The notes: generated by a model from the letters alone, not told the origin. A stretch of 64,000 nt of DNA from Gillisia lutea (GCF_021568705.1 NZ_JAKGTH010000010.1:194416-258415), one strand, 5' to 3'. Positions 16,892 through 25,620 are shown, counted from the first letter of the stretch. Translations and numbers: made by a program.

Positions 16892-17455
16892 TTACTTAGC
16901 GTAAGAATTACTGTATTCTTCTCCCGAAACAATTTTAGCAATATCTGCCTCAATACTTTCTTGCGGATATTCTACAAATCGGTTCACTTCTTTGCCATTC
17001 TTCAAAAATATAAAGGTAGGAACTCTATTTAACGCATATTCTGTTTCTATTTTCTCAGGGGTGCTCTTTCTTCTGTCAACCCCATAAATAATTAAATTTG
17101 AAAGATCATAACCTGCATCATCCAATATTTTGAAAAGTTTAGGCGTTTCTCTTCTACTATCCGGGCACCAGGTTCCCATAAAAGCAACTATTTTGTAATC
17201 TCCAATATTTTTTTTAATGGTTTTCATGGCTTCTGCGGAAGGCGTAAAACCTTCATAACCGCTATTGAACCATGAAGCAAAAGGTTCCTGTTGCAGGTCT
17301 TCCTTTTTGAATTCTCCTACAAGCATTCCCTGTTGTAGTGTTGTAGTACTAACAACTTCTTCTTTCACAACCTGAGCGGTGTCTTGAGAGGTTCCATTAG
17401 TATTTCCGCAAGATGTTATTAATGCAAGTAAAAGTATATATAAACTCATTTTCAT
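16892..17455 (-). CDS. Thioredoxin-like lipoprotein with a CPDS active site
   Basis: The 187-residue protein has a lipoprotein signal (ITSC, lipid Cys16) and a thioredoxin fold from about residue 85 with VAFMGTWCPDSRRETPKLFK and the cis-Pro segment NRVPTFIFLKNGKEV. The active-site pair is CPDS instead of CxxC, leaving a single thiol, so a classical dithiol reaction is not expected; a monothiol or binding role is more likely. It lies 7 bp after gpmI on the same strand and is probably co-transcribed with it. Confidence 0.85.
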   Translation of the reverse strand: MKMSLYILLLALITSCGNTNGTSQDTAQVVKEEVVSTTTLQQGMLVGEFKKEDLQQEPFASWFNSGYEGFTPSAEAMKTIKKNIGDYKIVAFMGTWCPDSRRETPKLFKILDDAGYDLSNLIIYGVDRRKSTPEKIETEYALNRVPTFIFLKNGKEVNRFVEYPQESIEADIAKIVSGEEYSNSYAK

Positions 17456-17462
17456 AAATTAA

Positions 17463-18980
17463 TTAAATTAAAGGTTCTTGGGTCATTAGTTCTGGTTTCG
17501 TAATACCCATAAGTTTTAAGATAGTCGGAGCAACGTCTCCCAGCTTACCATCTTTTATAGATTTTATATCTTTATCTACCAAGATTAATGGAACCGGATT
17601 GGTAGTATGAGAAGTATTAGGAGAGCCGTCTGGATTTATCATCACCTCGCTATTTCCGTGATCGGCTATAACAAGAACACTGTAATCATTGTCAATTGCT
17701 GCGTTCACTACATCTTTCATACAGTCATCTACTACCTCACAGGCTTTAATAGCTGCTTCCATTACTCCAGTGTGCCCGACCATATCCGGATTTGCGAAAT
17801 TTAAACAGATGAAATCAGGCTTTCCCGAGTTGATCTCAGGAATAATTTTATCTCTAATTTCGTAAGCGCTCATCTCCGGTTTAAGATCGTAGGTTGCCAC
17901 CTTCGGGGAATTACACATAATTCTCTTTTCCCCTTTAAAAGGTTTTTCCCTTCCGCCTGAAAAGAAAAAGGTTACGTGAGGGTATTTTTCGGTCTCAGCA
18001 ATTCTAATCTGGGTCTTCCCCATATATTCCAGGACTTCTCCCAGGGTGGTTTTTATATTCTCCTTCTTGAAAACCACATTTATATTGGTGAATTCATCAT
18101 CATACTTTGTAAGAGTAACAAAATATAAAGGCATCTTTTTCATTCCGTATTCCGGCATGTCTTCCTGAGAAAGTACTCTTGTAAGTTGTCTTCCCCGATC
18201 TGTTCTAAAATTGAAGAAAATTACAACTTCATCATCTTTTAATGTGGCAACAGGTTTTCCTGCAGCATCGGTAAGTACAATAGGTTCTAAGAATTCATCA
18301 GTAACATTATTGTTGTAGCTATCTTGAATACTTTGTGCAGCATTTTGAGAAGGTTTCCCTTTTCCAGACACTATAAGGTCATAAGCTTTTTGAACTCGTT
18401 CCCATCGATTATCTCTGTCCATTGCAAAATATCGGCCTATAACTGAGGCTAATTTCCCCCCGGTTTCGGCTAAATGAGCTTCAATTTCTTCAATAAAACC
18501 TTTTCCCGATTTAGGGTCGACATCCCGGCCATCTGTAAAAGCGTGTACATATTTTTCTTTCACACCAAATTCCTCGGCTGCATTCAAAAGTCCTTTTAAG
18601 TGATTAATATGGGAGTGAACTCCACCATCACTTAAAAGCCCCATAAAGTGTATGGGTTTATTATGAAGTTTCGCATAATCGAAAGCCTGTTCTAAAGCAG
18701 GTTCTTTAATAAGGCTATTATTTTCTACTGCCAGGTTAATCTTGGCAAGATCTTGATAGACTACTCTTCCTGCTCCCAAATTCATGTGTCCAACCTCACT
18801 ATTTCCCATTTGTCCTTCAGGTAACCCAACATTCATTCCATGCGTAAGCAATTGTGCATGAGGATAAGTATGTATTAAGGAATCAAAATATGGTGTTTTG
18901 GCTTTGGCTACCGCAGATATATTTTCATCTAAAGTAATACCCCAGCCATCTAATATCATTAGAATAACTTTTTTATTCAT
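17463..18980 (-). CDS. gpmI: 2,3-bisphosphoglycerate-independent phosphoglycerate mutase
   Basis: GpmI interconverts 3- and 2-phosphoglycerate in glycolysis using two Mn2+ ions. The 505-residue product begins with the metal-binding ILDGWG (Asp11), has the phosphoserine nucleophile Ser61 in GQMGNSEVGHMNLG, and shows the second metal cluster in PDMVGHTG and ADHGNSE. Length is normal for the family. It precedes the thioredoxin-like lipoprotein gene. Confidence 0.97.
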   Translation of the reverse strand: MNKKVILMILDGWGITLDENISAVAKAKTPYFDSLIHTYPHAQLLTHGMNVGLPEGQMGNSEVGHMNLGAGRVVYQDLAKINLAVENNSLIKEPALEQAFDYAKLHNKPIHFMGLLSDGGVHSHINHLKGLLNAAEEFGVKEKYVHAFTDGRDVDPKSGKGFIEEIEAHLAETGGKLASVIGRYFAMDRDNRWERVQKAYDLIVSGKGKPSQNAAQSIQDSYNNNVTDEFLEPIVLTDAAGKPVATLKDDEVVIFFNFRTDRGRQLTRVLSQEDMPEYGMKKMPLYFVTLTKYDDEFTNINVVFKKENIKTTLGEVLEYMGKTQIRIAETEKYPHVTFFFSGGREKPFKGEKRIMCNSPKVATYDLKPEMSAYEIRDKIIPEINSGKPDFICLNFANPDMVGHTGVMEAAIKACEVVDDCMKDVVNAAIDNDYSVLVIADHGNSEVMINPDGSPNTSHTTNPVPLILVDKDIKSIKDGKLGDVAPTILKLMGITKPELMTQEPLI

Positions 18981-19419
18981 TACAATAATTTAAGTGTGGT
19001 GTAAATATATAAACTAATTTTTGTAGGGATTAATGCCACCTACTAATGTTTTACTAAAATTCAAAATAATTGGTTTTTCCCTTCTATAATTTTGAAGTTG
19101 AGACTTAAAATGATTCAAGAGAGGGTTTTAGAATTATAGAAAACATTCATCAAGAACAATTGAAACTGAACAACCTTAATATAAAGGATTTTAAATTTAT
19201 AAGTTTCAAATGTTAAAATTTAATGCTACTAATTTACAACAGTATCTTAAAATAATATTCGAAATGTGAAGAAATAAAATAAAATTATTTGCGTTGTCTT
19301 AATGGAAGTGCCAGTTTGTTACCATTGTAAGTGCTTGATTTTTAATTATAATATTAATTGAATTCATTTAAAAGTGAAAAGTTGTTCAAGTTTTTTTATT
19401 ATAATTTAAAATTTGTAAG
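18981..19419. other. Long intergenic region without a gene
   Basis: The 490-bp gap between the divergent gpmI and L,D-transpeptidase genes is very AT-rich and holds no credible reading frame longer than about 20 codons. Its last part contains a sigma-54-like promoter. The length would leave room for an upstream enhancer-binding site, but I cannot assign one. Confidence 0.6.
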
Positions 19420-19435
19420 TTGGCACGTTGTTTGG
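19420..19435 (+). promoter_or_regulatory. Sigma-54-like -24/-12 promoter
   Basis: TTGGCACGTTGTTTGG has the -24 TGGCAC element and a TTTGG -12 element with the GG-N10-G spacing expected of RpoN promoters; the final C of the usual TTGC is replaced by G. Transcription would start near 19447, 27 nt before the ATG. Confidence 0.5.
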
Positions 19436-19473
19436 AATATTTTAACAAATAGTAATTTATTATCCCCAATTTT

Positions 19474-20214
19474 ATGACGCATAAAATCTTGACTGTAATA
19501 GCTTTTTTAACCGGATCAATAGCGTTTACAACCACAGAAGGCCATAACATATCAGAAATAACCTCTACGCCAGAGGTTGAAATCTCAAAAAAACTAAATA
19601 CAAAACTTACACTTGAAGAGGAAATTACTCAGTTGTACGATGTTTTTGTGGAAAAAAATACCAATGTTCCCGATTTACAGAGTTTTAAAAATGGGATGAT
19701 TGGATATTATAAACTCTCAGAAGAGAATCTGGTAAATAAAAAGATTCTTACCATAATTGATTTTAGCCTTTCCTCAACTAAAAAGAGAATGTGGGTTATG
19801 GATATGACAACTAACAAAGTATTATATAATACAGTAGTTGCTCATGGTAAGAATACCGGAGGAGAATTTGCTACTAAGTTTTCTAATAAAGTGAATTCTT
19901 TACAAAGCTCTTTAGGTTTTTATGTAACTGGTGAAACTTATTATGGTAAAAACGGACTTTCCATGTTTATTGACGGTATGGAAAAAGAGTTTAATTCTAA
20001 AGCAAGAGAAAGATATGTGGTTGTACACGGCGCAAATTACGCAAATCCATCATTTATTAATAAAATTGGTCGATTAGGCAGGAGTTATGGGTGTCCTGCA
20101 GTACCAACTGCTCTTACAGCTGAAATTATTGATTTAATAAAAGATAAATCGGTATTATATATACATTCTGCCGATAAAAGTTATGCTGAAAACTCGAAGA
20201 TGATTAGAGTTTAA
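19474..20214 (+). CDS. Murein L,D-transpeptidase catalytic domain protein (YkuD_2 type)
   Basis: The 246-residue exported protein has a short N-terminal hydrophobic signal (residues 4-18) and the catalytic-domain family of PF13645: FSLSSTKKRMWVMDM, VVAHGKNTGGEFATKFSN, VVVHGANYA and the active-site SYGCPAVP with Cys207. Such enzymes make 3-3 crosslinks in peptidoglycan or attach proteins to it; the exact reaction here is unproven. It is preceded by a long AT-rich leader region with a sigma-54-like promoter, suggesting stress- or growth-phase control. Confidence 0.88.
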   Translation: MTHKILTVIAFLTGSIAFTTTEGHNISEITSTPEVEISKKLNTKLTLEEEITQLYDVFVEKNTNVPDLQSFKNGMIGYYKLSEENLVNKKILTIIDFSLSSTKKRMWVMDMTTNKVLYNTVVAHGKNTGGEFATKFSNKVNSLQSSLGFYVTGETYYGKNGLSMFIDGMEKEFNSKARERYVVVHGANYANPSFINKIGRLGRSYGCPAVPTALTAEIIDLIKDKSVLYIHSADKSYAENSKMIRV

Positions 20215-21881
20215 GACGCTTTCCGTAATTCTTCAAATATTTTAGTGTCGTAACCATAGATGTCATTTGCAAATACGGTAACCCCGGATTCTTGCCATGC
20301 TGTCCAATAAAGTTGATATATAGATACTTTTTGACGCATTTCTATTTGTTGAGTTCTCCCTTTTTTTAGAATTTCGTTTATTCTATCAGGGGTCATGTCG
20401 TCTTGATCACTAAGCAGATGTTGCGCCAAAACCAAAGCATTTTCAACCCTTATACACCCTGAACTTAAAGCACGAGAATTTCTGTTGAACAGGTCTTTTG
20501 AAGGAGTATCATGCAAATATGTATAATGTTTATTTGGGTAAATGATTTTTACTACTCCTAAAGGGTTTGTAGGTCCTGGGCCTTGTCTATAGGTATATGT
20601 TCTTATTGCGCTGTGAGTCCAGTCAATTTTAAAAGGATCTAATTTTTCTCCACTAGAGTTATAAACATCTATTTTCTTATTTAATAAATAAGACGCATTT
20701 CTTCTCGCCTGAGGAATCACATCATTATTTTTAATGGTAGGAGGGATATGCCAACTAGGATTAAAGACAATATATTCAATCTCATCTTTATAAATAGGCG
20801 TTTTTCTACTTGGTTTCCCAACTATAGTTTTATTGGTGGATATAACCTTGCCATTTTGAATTACTTGAAGTTGAAAATTAGCAATATTTAAAAGAAGGTA
20901 ATGGTCTCCCAAATACCTCGGGTACCATCTCCATCGCTCTAAATTAGCTTGAATTTGCTGAAATCTTTTATCTGGCCCGGTGTTTAGCATCGCAATGGTG
21001 CTGTTACCAATAATACCATCTACCAATAGCTTCTTGTCGTGCTGAAACTTTTTAATTGCGGCTAATATTTCTTCTGAATACTTATTGCTCATAGGATCGA
21101 TGTTTTTCAGATATCCTAAATACATCAATCGAAACTGTATACTAGGAATGCGTGTATCATTCATTTCCGGTCGAATGATTTTCCCCTCTATAATATCTTT
21201 AAACCCTTTAAATTCTTCACTTAGCTTTTTATACTCTTTTGAAGCTTTTATTAACTGATTATAGATGGGATGATTTGGTCTAAGTGATCTTAGGGCTATT
21301 TCAATATTCTGATCTTCAGCTGCGCTTTCTAGTAGTTTGGTTAGGTTAGCAGTGTTTCGAGGTAAGTCCCAGATTTCATGAGATTTAAGAGGGTTTGTTT
21401 TACCGTTTAACAGATGTTTCCCAAATTTGAAATAAGCATCGGTCAAAAGAACATCGAGCTTATTGATGCTTTCAGTATCTGGTTTTTCTAAAGTTGAGAG
21501 GGTATTCAATTGATCGCCATGATAATCCTTGAAATTAAGCCCTTGGGCCTCTGCTTGTTTTAAAGTATCTATAAATGAGTTTTTGAACTCAATATTATTC
21601 CACACCGGTTTATTTTTCCTGTTGATGTAAAAGGCAGTTACCGAATCGTTCTCAAATAGTTTTAATGTGTCGGAAGTAGATAGTATTTCAGATATCTTTT
21701 TAGAGGAAGCAATTGCTTTTTGATACGTTGCCAGTGCCGGAGAATTAGTAGTTTTTCCAGAGTGTTCTTGGCAACTATAAAAAAGCAATAGTAAGCCTAA
21801 AAGAATTAGATTCTTTTTTATGGAAGTATTATGTAGCGGTATGAATAAAAAGGTATTCATAATACATGTATGAGTGGGCAT
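20211..21881 (-). CDS. L,D-transpeptidase lipoprotein with peptidoglycan-binding domain (YcbB-like)
   Basis: The 556-residue protein has a lipoprotein signal ending FYSC, a long N-terminal domain, a PG-binding motif (IQFRLMYLGYL...KKFQHDKKLLVDGIIGNSTIAML, about residues 252-300) and a C-terminal YkuD domain with TPIYKDEIEYIVFNPSWHIPP, YLHDTP and the active-site SSGCIRVENA. This is the YcbB/LdtD arrangement that forms 3-3 crosslinks. The stop codon overlaps that of the convergent L,D-transpeptidase gene. The start may instead be the ATG at 21860, which gives a shorter signal region. Confidence 0.9.
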   Translation of the reverse strand: MPTHTCIMNTFLFIPLHNTSIKKNLILLGLLLLFYSCQEHSGKTTNSPALATYQKAIASSKKISEILSTSDTLKLFENDSVTAFYINRKNKPVWNNIEFKNSFIDTLKQAEAQGLNFKDYHGDQLNTLSTLEKPDTESINKLDVLLTDAYFKFGKHLLNGKTNPLKSHEIWDLPRNTANLTKLLESAAEDQNIEIALRSLRPNHPIYNQLIKASKEYKKLSEEFKGFKDIIEGKIIRPEMNDTRIPSIQFRLMYLGYLKNIDPMSNKYSEEILAAIKKFQHDKKLLVDGIIGNSTIAMLNTGPDKRFQQIQANLERWRWYPRYLGDHYLLLNIANFQLQVIQNGKVISTNKTIVGKPSRKTPIYKDEIEYIVFNPSWHIPPTIKNNDVIPQARRNASYLLNKKIDVYNSSGEKLDPFKIDWTHSAIRTYTYRQGPGPTNPLGVVKIIYPNKHYTYLHDTPSKDLFNRNSRALSSGCIRVENALVLAQHLLSDQDDMTPDRINEILKKGRTQQIEMRQKVSIYQLYWTAWQESGVTVFANDIYGYDTKIFEELRKAS

Positions 21882-22337
21882 TTAAAGCCTTTTATACATG
21901 ACTATGTGCGGGCATACACCGGGGATATCGAATTTTTCCCCTATCGTAATATAGCCATGTTTTTCATAAAATGCGGTGGCGTGTTCTCTCGCATTAAACC
22001 ATAACAATAAGTTGGTATCAGCATTATTAGATTTTAATACCAACTCTCCATGTTTTAAGAGGGCAGACCCATCACCTTTTCCCTGATATCCCGGAAGAAT
22101 GGCCATTCCCCTTAATTGATATTGGGTATTGTGAGAAAACAAAGGGTTGCAAATTTTCATAAAACTAGCAACCCCTATTAGTTCATCACTTTCATACAGT
22201 CCTAAATGAAATGTATCCTCATCTTTGTCACCCCTAAAGATGCACTCGTTTATCGGTTTACCGGGCCTTAGTACTTCTTGCCTAATCTTGTAAGTTTGAG
22301 TTTCGCTTACTAATTTAATAGTACGAGTGCTTGCCAT
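21882..22337 (-). CDS. GNAT family N-acetyltransferase
   Basis: The product of about 151 residues has the GNAT fold with the acetyl-CoA loop in LRGMAILPGYQGKGDGSALLKHGE and the C-terminal NAREHATAFYEKHGYITIGE segment, similar to the ElaA-related group. The substrate is unknown. I chose the ATG at 22337, 7 bp after the upstream stop codon, instead of 22385, which would overlap the neighbouring gene by 41 bp and add a non-conserved N-terminus. It is the last gene of a clpP-GNAT-GNAT group. Confidence 0.85.
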   Translation of the reverse strand: MASTRTIKLVSETQTYKIRQEVLRPGKPINECIFRGDKDEDTFHLGLYESDELIGVASFMKICNPLFSHNTQYQLRGMAILPGYQGKGDGSALLKHGELVLKSNNADTNLLLWFNAREHATAFYEKHGYITIGEKFDIPGVCPHIVMYKRL

Positions 22338-22344
22338 AATAAGG

Positions 22345-22635
22345 TTATTTGGATAACACGTCGTGATAGTCCTTGTTCTCGTCAAACTTTACCTCAGCAA
22401 ACGGGCATAGTGGGTCGATCTTTAAATTGTTTTCCCGTGCAAACTCCACGCTTTTTTTTAATAGCCTAGATGCTAGTCCTTTGCCTTCAAGTTCTGTTCG
22501 GGTTTGTGTATGGTCTATTATAATAATGTCATTACTTTGCCTGCTATAGGTAAGTTCTGAAATAATTCCGGAATCATCTTCCATATAGAACATGCCACGA
22601 GTATTACTTTCCTTGTGTTTTATTTCCATACTCAT
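22345..22635 (-). CDS. Small GNAT-like acetyltransferase (YidJ/GCN5-related type)
   Basis: The product of about 96 residues belongs to the short acetyltransferase group PF14542: IIDHTQTRTELEGKGLASRLLKKSVEFARE followed by LKIDPLCPFAEVKF with the conserved Cys-Pro-Phe. No substrate is known for most members. The ATG at 22635 is 13 bp after the clpP stop and is preferred to the upstream in-frame ATG at 22674 inside clpP. It is co-directional with clpP and the second GNAT gene. Confidence 0.85.
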   Translation of the reverse strand: MSMEIKHKESNTRGMFYMEDDSGIISELTYSRQSNDIIIIDHTQTRTELEGKGLASRLLKKSVEFARENNLKIDPLCPFAEVKFDENKDYHDVLSK

Positions 22636-22648
22636 TTCCAGTATTTTT

Positions 22649-23200
22649 TTAGGGTTGATAAATCCCGTCAACAATTCCGTATTCTATGGATTCTTGAGCG
22701 TTCATCCAGTAATCTCTATTGAAATCCTTCAATACTTTTTCTACTTCCTGCCCGCAATTTTCAGCTAAAATTTGAGCACTGATTTCCTTTATCTTTAAAA
22801 TTTCAGCAGCCTGAATTTCAATATTTGATGCCTGACCTCTTGCTCCTCCACTCGGTTGGTGAATCATCACTTTAGCTAAAGGTTGAATAAATCTTCGCCC
22901 TTTTGCTCCTCCAGATAACAGGATGGACCCCATAGATGCTGCCAGCCCTGAACATATGGTAGAAACCGGACTTTTTAAAGATTTCATGGTATCGTAAATA
23001 GCAAAGCCGTCGGTTACATAACCTCCCGGACTATTTATGAAAAACTGTATTTCTTTATCGGATACCGAATCTAAATATAAAAGGTGTTCAATTACATGTT
23101 TTGCACTTTTTCCATCTACTTCACCCCAAAGAAAGATCTTGCGCTGCTCTAAAAAGTTGTTATCAATAAGGTCTTGAATCTTTCCTGATTTATTTTTCAT
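22649..23200 (-). CDS. clpP: ClpP-family serine protease, short paralog
   Basis: The 183-residue product keeps the ClpP catalytic triad: Ser89 in LAASMGS, His114 in MIHQPSGG and Asp163 in FNRDYWM. NSPGG (residues 56-60) is the oxyanion region. It is slightly shorter than usual, starting directly at the axial-loop region. No tig or clpX gene is adjacent; instead it heads a group with two GNAT genes. It may be a second ClpP next to a canonical tig-clpP-clpX locus elsewhere, which is inference. Confidence 0.9.
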   Translation of the reverse strand: MKNKSGKIQDLIDNNFLEQRKIFLWGEVDGKSAKHVIEHLLYLDSVSDKEIQFFINSPGGYVTDGFAIYDTMKSLKSPVSTICSGLAASMGSILLSGGAKGRRFIQPLAKVMIHQPSGGARGQASNIEIQAAEILKIKEISAQILAENCGQEVEKVLKDFNRDYWMNAQESIEYGIVDGIYQP

Positions 23201-23263
23201 GAGATTTAATTCTGATTAATATTTGTAGCTAAAATTATGACTATTTTCGCACAAAACCGCAGG

Positions 23264-23689
23264 ATGGAATTGGCATTTAACAAGATTTTAAAAAAAGACA
23301 TTGAATTGGTGTTGCCCTTTGTGGAGGAATTAGGTGAGTATAAGGTAGATAATGAGGTGCTTCGAGTTCGTTTTGAAGAAATGTTCGATCAAAATTATGA
23401 GTGCTTTGGGGTTTATGCAGATAAAGAGCTAATAGGGGTTTTTGGCTTGTGGTTCATGACTAGGCACTATGCGGGAAAGTCATGTGAGCCAGATCATGTA
23501 TTTGTTAAAAAGGAATTTCAGAATAAAGGAATAGGAAAAGATATTTTTGAGTTCATTTTTAAATATGCTATCTCAAAGGGCTGTGAGACAAGTGAATTGA
23601 ATTCGTATGTTAGTAATTTCCGGTCTCATAAATTTTATATGAATCATGATTATGTGATAAAAGGCTATCATTTTTTAAAAAAGCTGTAA
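23264..23689 (+). CDS. GNAT family N-acetyltransferase
   Basis: The product of about 141 residues has a GNAT core with CFGVYADKELIGVFGLWF, DHVFVKKEFQNKGIGKDIFEFI (the acetyl-CoA binding loop Q-x-x-G-I-G) and the C-terminal NFRSHKFYMNHDYVIKGYHF. The substrate is unknown. I start it at the ATG at 23264, since the family begins close to this Met, rather than at 23237. It is divergent from clpP and is followed by tRNA-Gly. Confidence 0.83.
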   Translation: MELAFNKILKKDIELVLPFVEELGEYKVDNEVLRVRFEEMFDQNYECFGVYADKELIGVFGLWFMTRHYAGKSCEPDHVFVKKEFQNKGIGKDIFEFIFKYAISKGCETSELNSYVSNFRSHKFYMNHDYVIKGYHFLKKL

Positions 23690-23695
23690 TTTTTC

Positions 23696-23727
23696 TTGGT
23701 AGATAATTACTTTAAACTTTATATTTG
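23696..23727 (+). promoter_or_regulatory. Promoter of tRNA-Gly
   Basis: TTG at 23696-23698 and TATATTTG at 23720-23727 match the Bacteroidota -33/-7 pattern with 21 bp between them, ending 9 nt before the mature tRNA. Confidence 0.75.
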
Positions 23728-23736
23728 CATCGTCTT

Positions 23737-23809
23737 GCGAAAGTAGCTCAGTTGGTAGAGCGTCAGCCTTCCAAGCTGAATGTCGCCGGTTCGAACCCGG
23801 TCTTTCGCT
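23737..23809 (+). tRNA. tRNA-Gly (anticodon UCC)
   Basis: The 73-nt sequence folds as a cloverleaf: acceptor GCGAAAG/CTTTCGC, D stem GCTC/GAGC, anticodon stem TCAGC/GCTGA with loop CTTCCAA (anticodon TCC) and T stem GCCGG/CCGGT around TTCGAAC. The discriminator base is T at 23809. CCA is not encoded. It has its own promoter and terminator. Confidence 0.97.
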
Positions 23810-23810
23810 C

Positions 23811-23850
23811 AAAAAAACCTCATCATTTATTTGATGAGGTTTTTTATTTT
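23811..23850 (+). terminator. Terminator after tRNA-Gly
   Basis: CCTCATCA (23818-23825) pairs with TGATGAGG (23832-23839), preceded by an A run and followed by a T run, starting 1 nt past the tRNA. Confidence 0.92.
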
Positions 23851-23890
23851 TAATCAATTTATGTAATTGGTTTATATAGAATTATTTATG

Positions 23891-24805
23891 CTAAAAAATT
23901 GAAAATCCGGTTAAGGTAGTAAGTCTTTCCAATGCTGCCATTCCAAGTTCCGAATTTCCTTTTTTATTTAGGAGAGGGCTCCAAACTGCAACCGAATATT
24001 TTGAGGGATGTATAGCTACAATACCCCCACCAACACCACTCTTTCCTGGTAAACCTACTTCAAAACTAAATTCACCAGCTTCATCATAGAAGCCGCAAGT
24101 TTGCATAAGGGCATTAATACGTTTGGTTTTTGTTTTGGAAATTATTTTTTCTTCTGTTTCTAATAATTTTCCTCTGTTAGCAAACAACATGAATGCCTGT
24201 GCTAGTTCTTTGCATGACATGGCTAACGAACATTGATGAAAATAAAAATCAACGATTGGTTCTACATCGTTTTTAATATTGCCTAAAGCCTTCATGTAAT
24301 TGACCAATGCATAATTCCTGTACCCTGTAGATTTTTCAGAATTAGCGACATCCAGATCGTAGTCGATCGTATTGTTACCGGTAAGTTTTCTTACAAACTC
24401 TAATAGCTCTCTTTTCGGATCTTGAAGATTGGAGACAAGGATGTCAGCTATTACTAAAGCTCCTGAGTTGATAAAGGGATTTCTGGGTACTCCGTTCTCA
24501 TATTCCAACTGGGTAAGTGAATTAAAAGGATCCCCTGAAGGTTCTACATCTACACGTTCCCATAGATCTTCTCCTAAAAGTTGCATGGCCATTGTAAGTG
24601 TAAAAACCTTTGAAATACTTTGGATGGAGAATCTTTCTTCACTATCGCCAAAAGAAAAATGACTGGCATCATCACAATACAAATGCATTCCGAATTTTCT
24701 AGGGTCGACTTTTGCCAGTTCTGGAATATAGGAAGCAACCTTGCCTAAAGCGTCTTTATAGGTTAATTCTTCGTGGATTTGATCTAAAATTTTTTGATAA
24801 TCCAT
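23891..24805 (-). CDS. glsA: Glutaminase
   Basis: The 304-residue enzyme converts glutamine to glutamate and ammonia. It has the serine-dependent beta-lactamase-like fold: FSIQSISKVFTL with the S-x-x-K catalytic pair, NPFINSGALV, the GYRNYALV region, and the C-terminal LPGKSGVGGGIVAIHP loop. I use the ATG at 24805, just after the pepE stop, because residues before it are not part of the family. It follows pepE on the same strand with a 1-bp gap. Confidence 0.95.
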   Translation of the reverse strand: MDYQKILDQIHEELTYKDALGKVASYIPELAKVDPRKFGMHLYCDDASHFSFGDSEERFSIQSISKVFTLTMAMQLLGEDLWERVDVEPSGDPFNSLTQLEYENGVPRNPFINSGALVIADILVSNLQDPKRELLEFVRKLTGNNTIDYDLDVANSEKSTGYRNYALVNYMKALGNIKNDVEPIVDFYFHQCSLAMSCKELAQAFMLFANRGKLLETEEKIISKTKTKRINALMQTCGFYDEAGEFSFEVGLPGKSGVGGGIVAIHPSKYSVAVWSPLLNKKGNSELGMAALERLTTLTGFSIF

Positions 24806-24806
24806 A

Positions 24807-25514
24807 TTAATTAAGCTGGCTAAGGTCACTATTCGATTCTAGTTCGTAAGGGGTATTTCCGGCAGTAAATATTCGTGCACTAAGATCTCCTCTTAAAGTG
24901 ATCTTGTTATTTTTTAATTCCAGCCAGCTTCCTTCTCTTAGTCCTACTACAGGTTGAGTATTTATGCTGTGAAATTCTTTAATTCGAGTTTCTCTTGTTT
25001 CGCCTTTGTGTGTGGAATTAACATCAGGATCTAAGTAGTGTGGATTCAGGTTAAAAGGAATAATTCCTAAGGTTTTAAAACTAGGGGGGTAAATAATTGG
25101 CATGTCATTGGTAGTTTGCATAGTAAGCCCCGCGATATTAGTGCCAGCACTTGTTCCTAAATAGGGAAGACCTTCTGTTATTCTTTTTGAAAGTATGTCG
25201 ATAATTCCTTCTTTGTAAAGCTTGGTAACTAATAAAAACGTATTGCCACCACCGGTAAAAATCCCGTCACACTTTTCTATGGCCTCTTTTGGATTATCAT
25301 ATTCGTGAATCCCTTTTATCTGAAACGACATCTCTTGAAATGCGGCTTTTGCAAGGTTGGTGTATTCATCGTGGCTAATACCTCCCGGTCTGGCATAAGG
25401 TATGAAGATGATTTCTTTACAATTATTAAACAGGCTTGAGATTTCCGGCAGCAGGTACTCTAAATATTTTTGCCCGTGTAGGGTGGATGTGCTGGCTAAT
25501 AGTGCATTTTTCAT
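24807..25514 (-). CDS. pepE: Dipeptidase E (alpha-aspartyl dipeptidase)
   Basis: PepE hydrolyses Asp-X dipeptides. The 235-residue S51 peptidase has the nucleophile Ser122 in GTSAGTNIAG, the GGGNTFLLV substrate motif at about 88-96, FNLNPHYLDP and the His-containing segment that complete the site. The ATG at 25514 gives the normal family length; the upstream in-frame start at 25607 adds a non-conserved stretch. It is coupled to glsA, and both release amino-acid nitrogen. Confidence 0.93.
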   Translation of the reverse strand: MKNALLASTSTLHGQKYLEYLLPEISSLFNNCKEIIFIPYARPGGISHDEYTNLAKAAFQEMSFQIKGIHEYDNPKEAIEKCDGIFTGGGNTFLLVTKLYKEGIIDILSKRITEGLPYLGTSAGTNIAGLTMQTTNDMPIIYPPSFKTLGIIPFNLNPHYLDPDVNSTHKGETRETRIKEFHSINTQPVVGLREGSWLELKNNKITLRGDLSARIFTAGNTPYELESNSDLSQLN

Positions 25515-25620
25515 GAGTAATTTTTGTAAATTTAAGTATTGTATTGGTTTAACAAAAATTTTACTTGTGGACTTGTTATATTTACCCGAAAATGTAATTC
25601 TTCCCATAACTTAATTGAAT

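Noticed and set aside
18981-19419. Small gene in the gpmI-transpeptidase gap
   Set aside because: The longest plus-strand frames starting with ATG are under about 20 codons and lack a recognisable protein pattern.
23675-23857. Short minus-strand frame over the tRNA
   Set aside because: It is antisense to tRNA-Gly, and its translation merely reflects the tRNA sequence.
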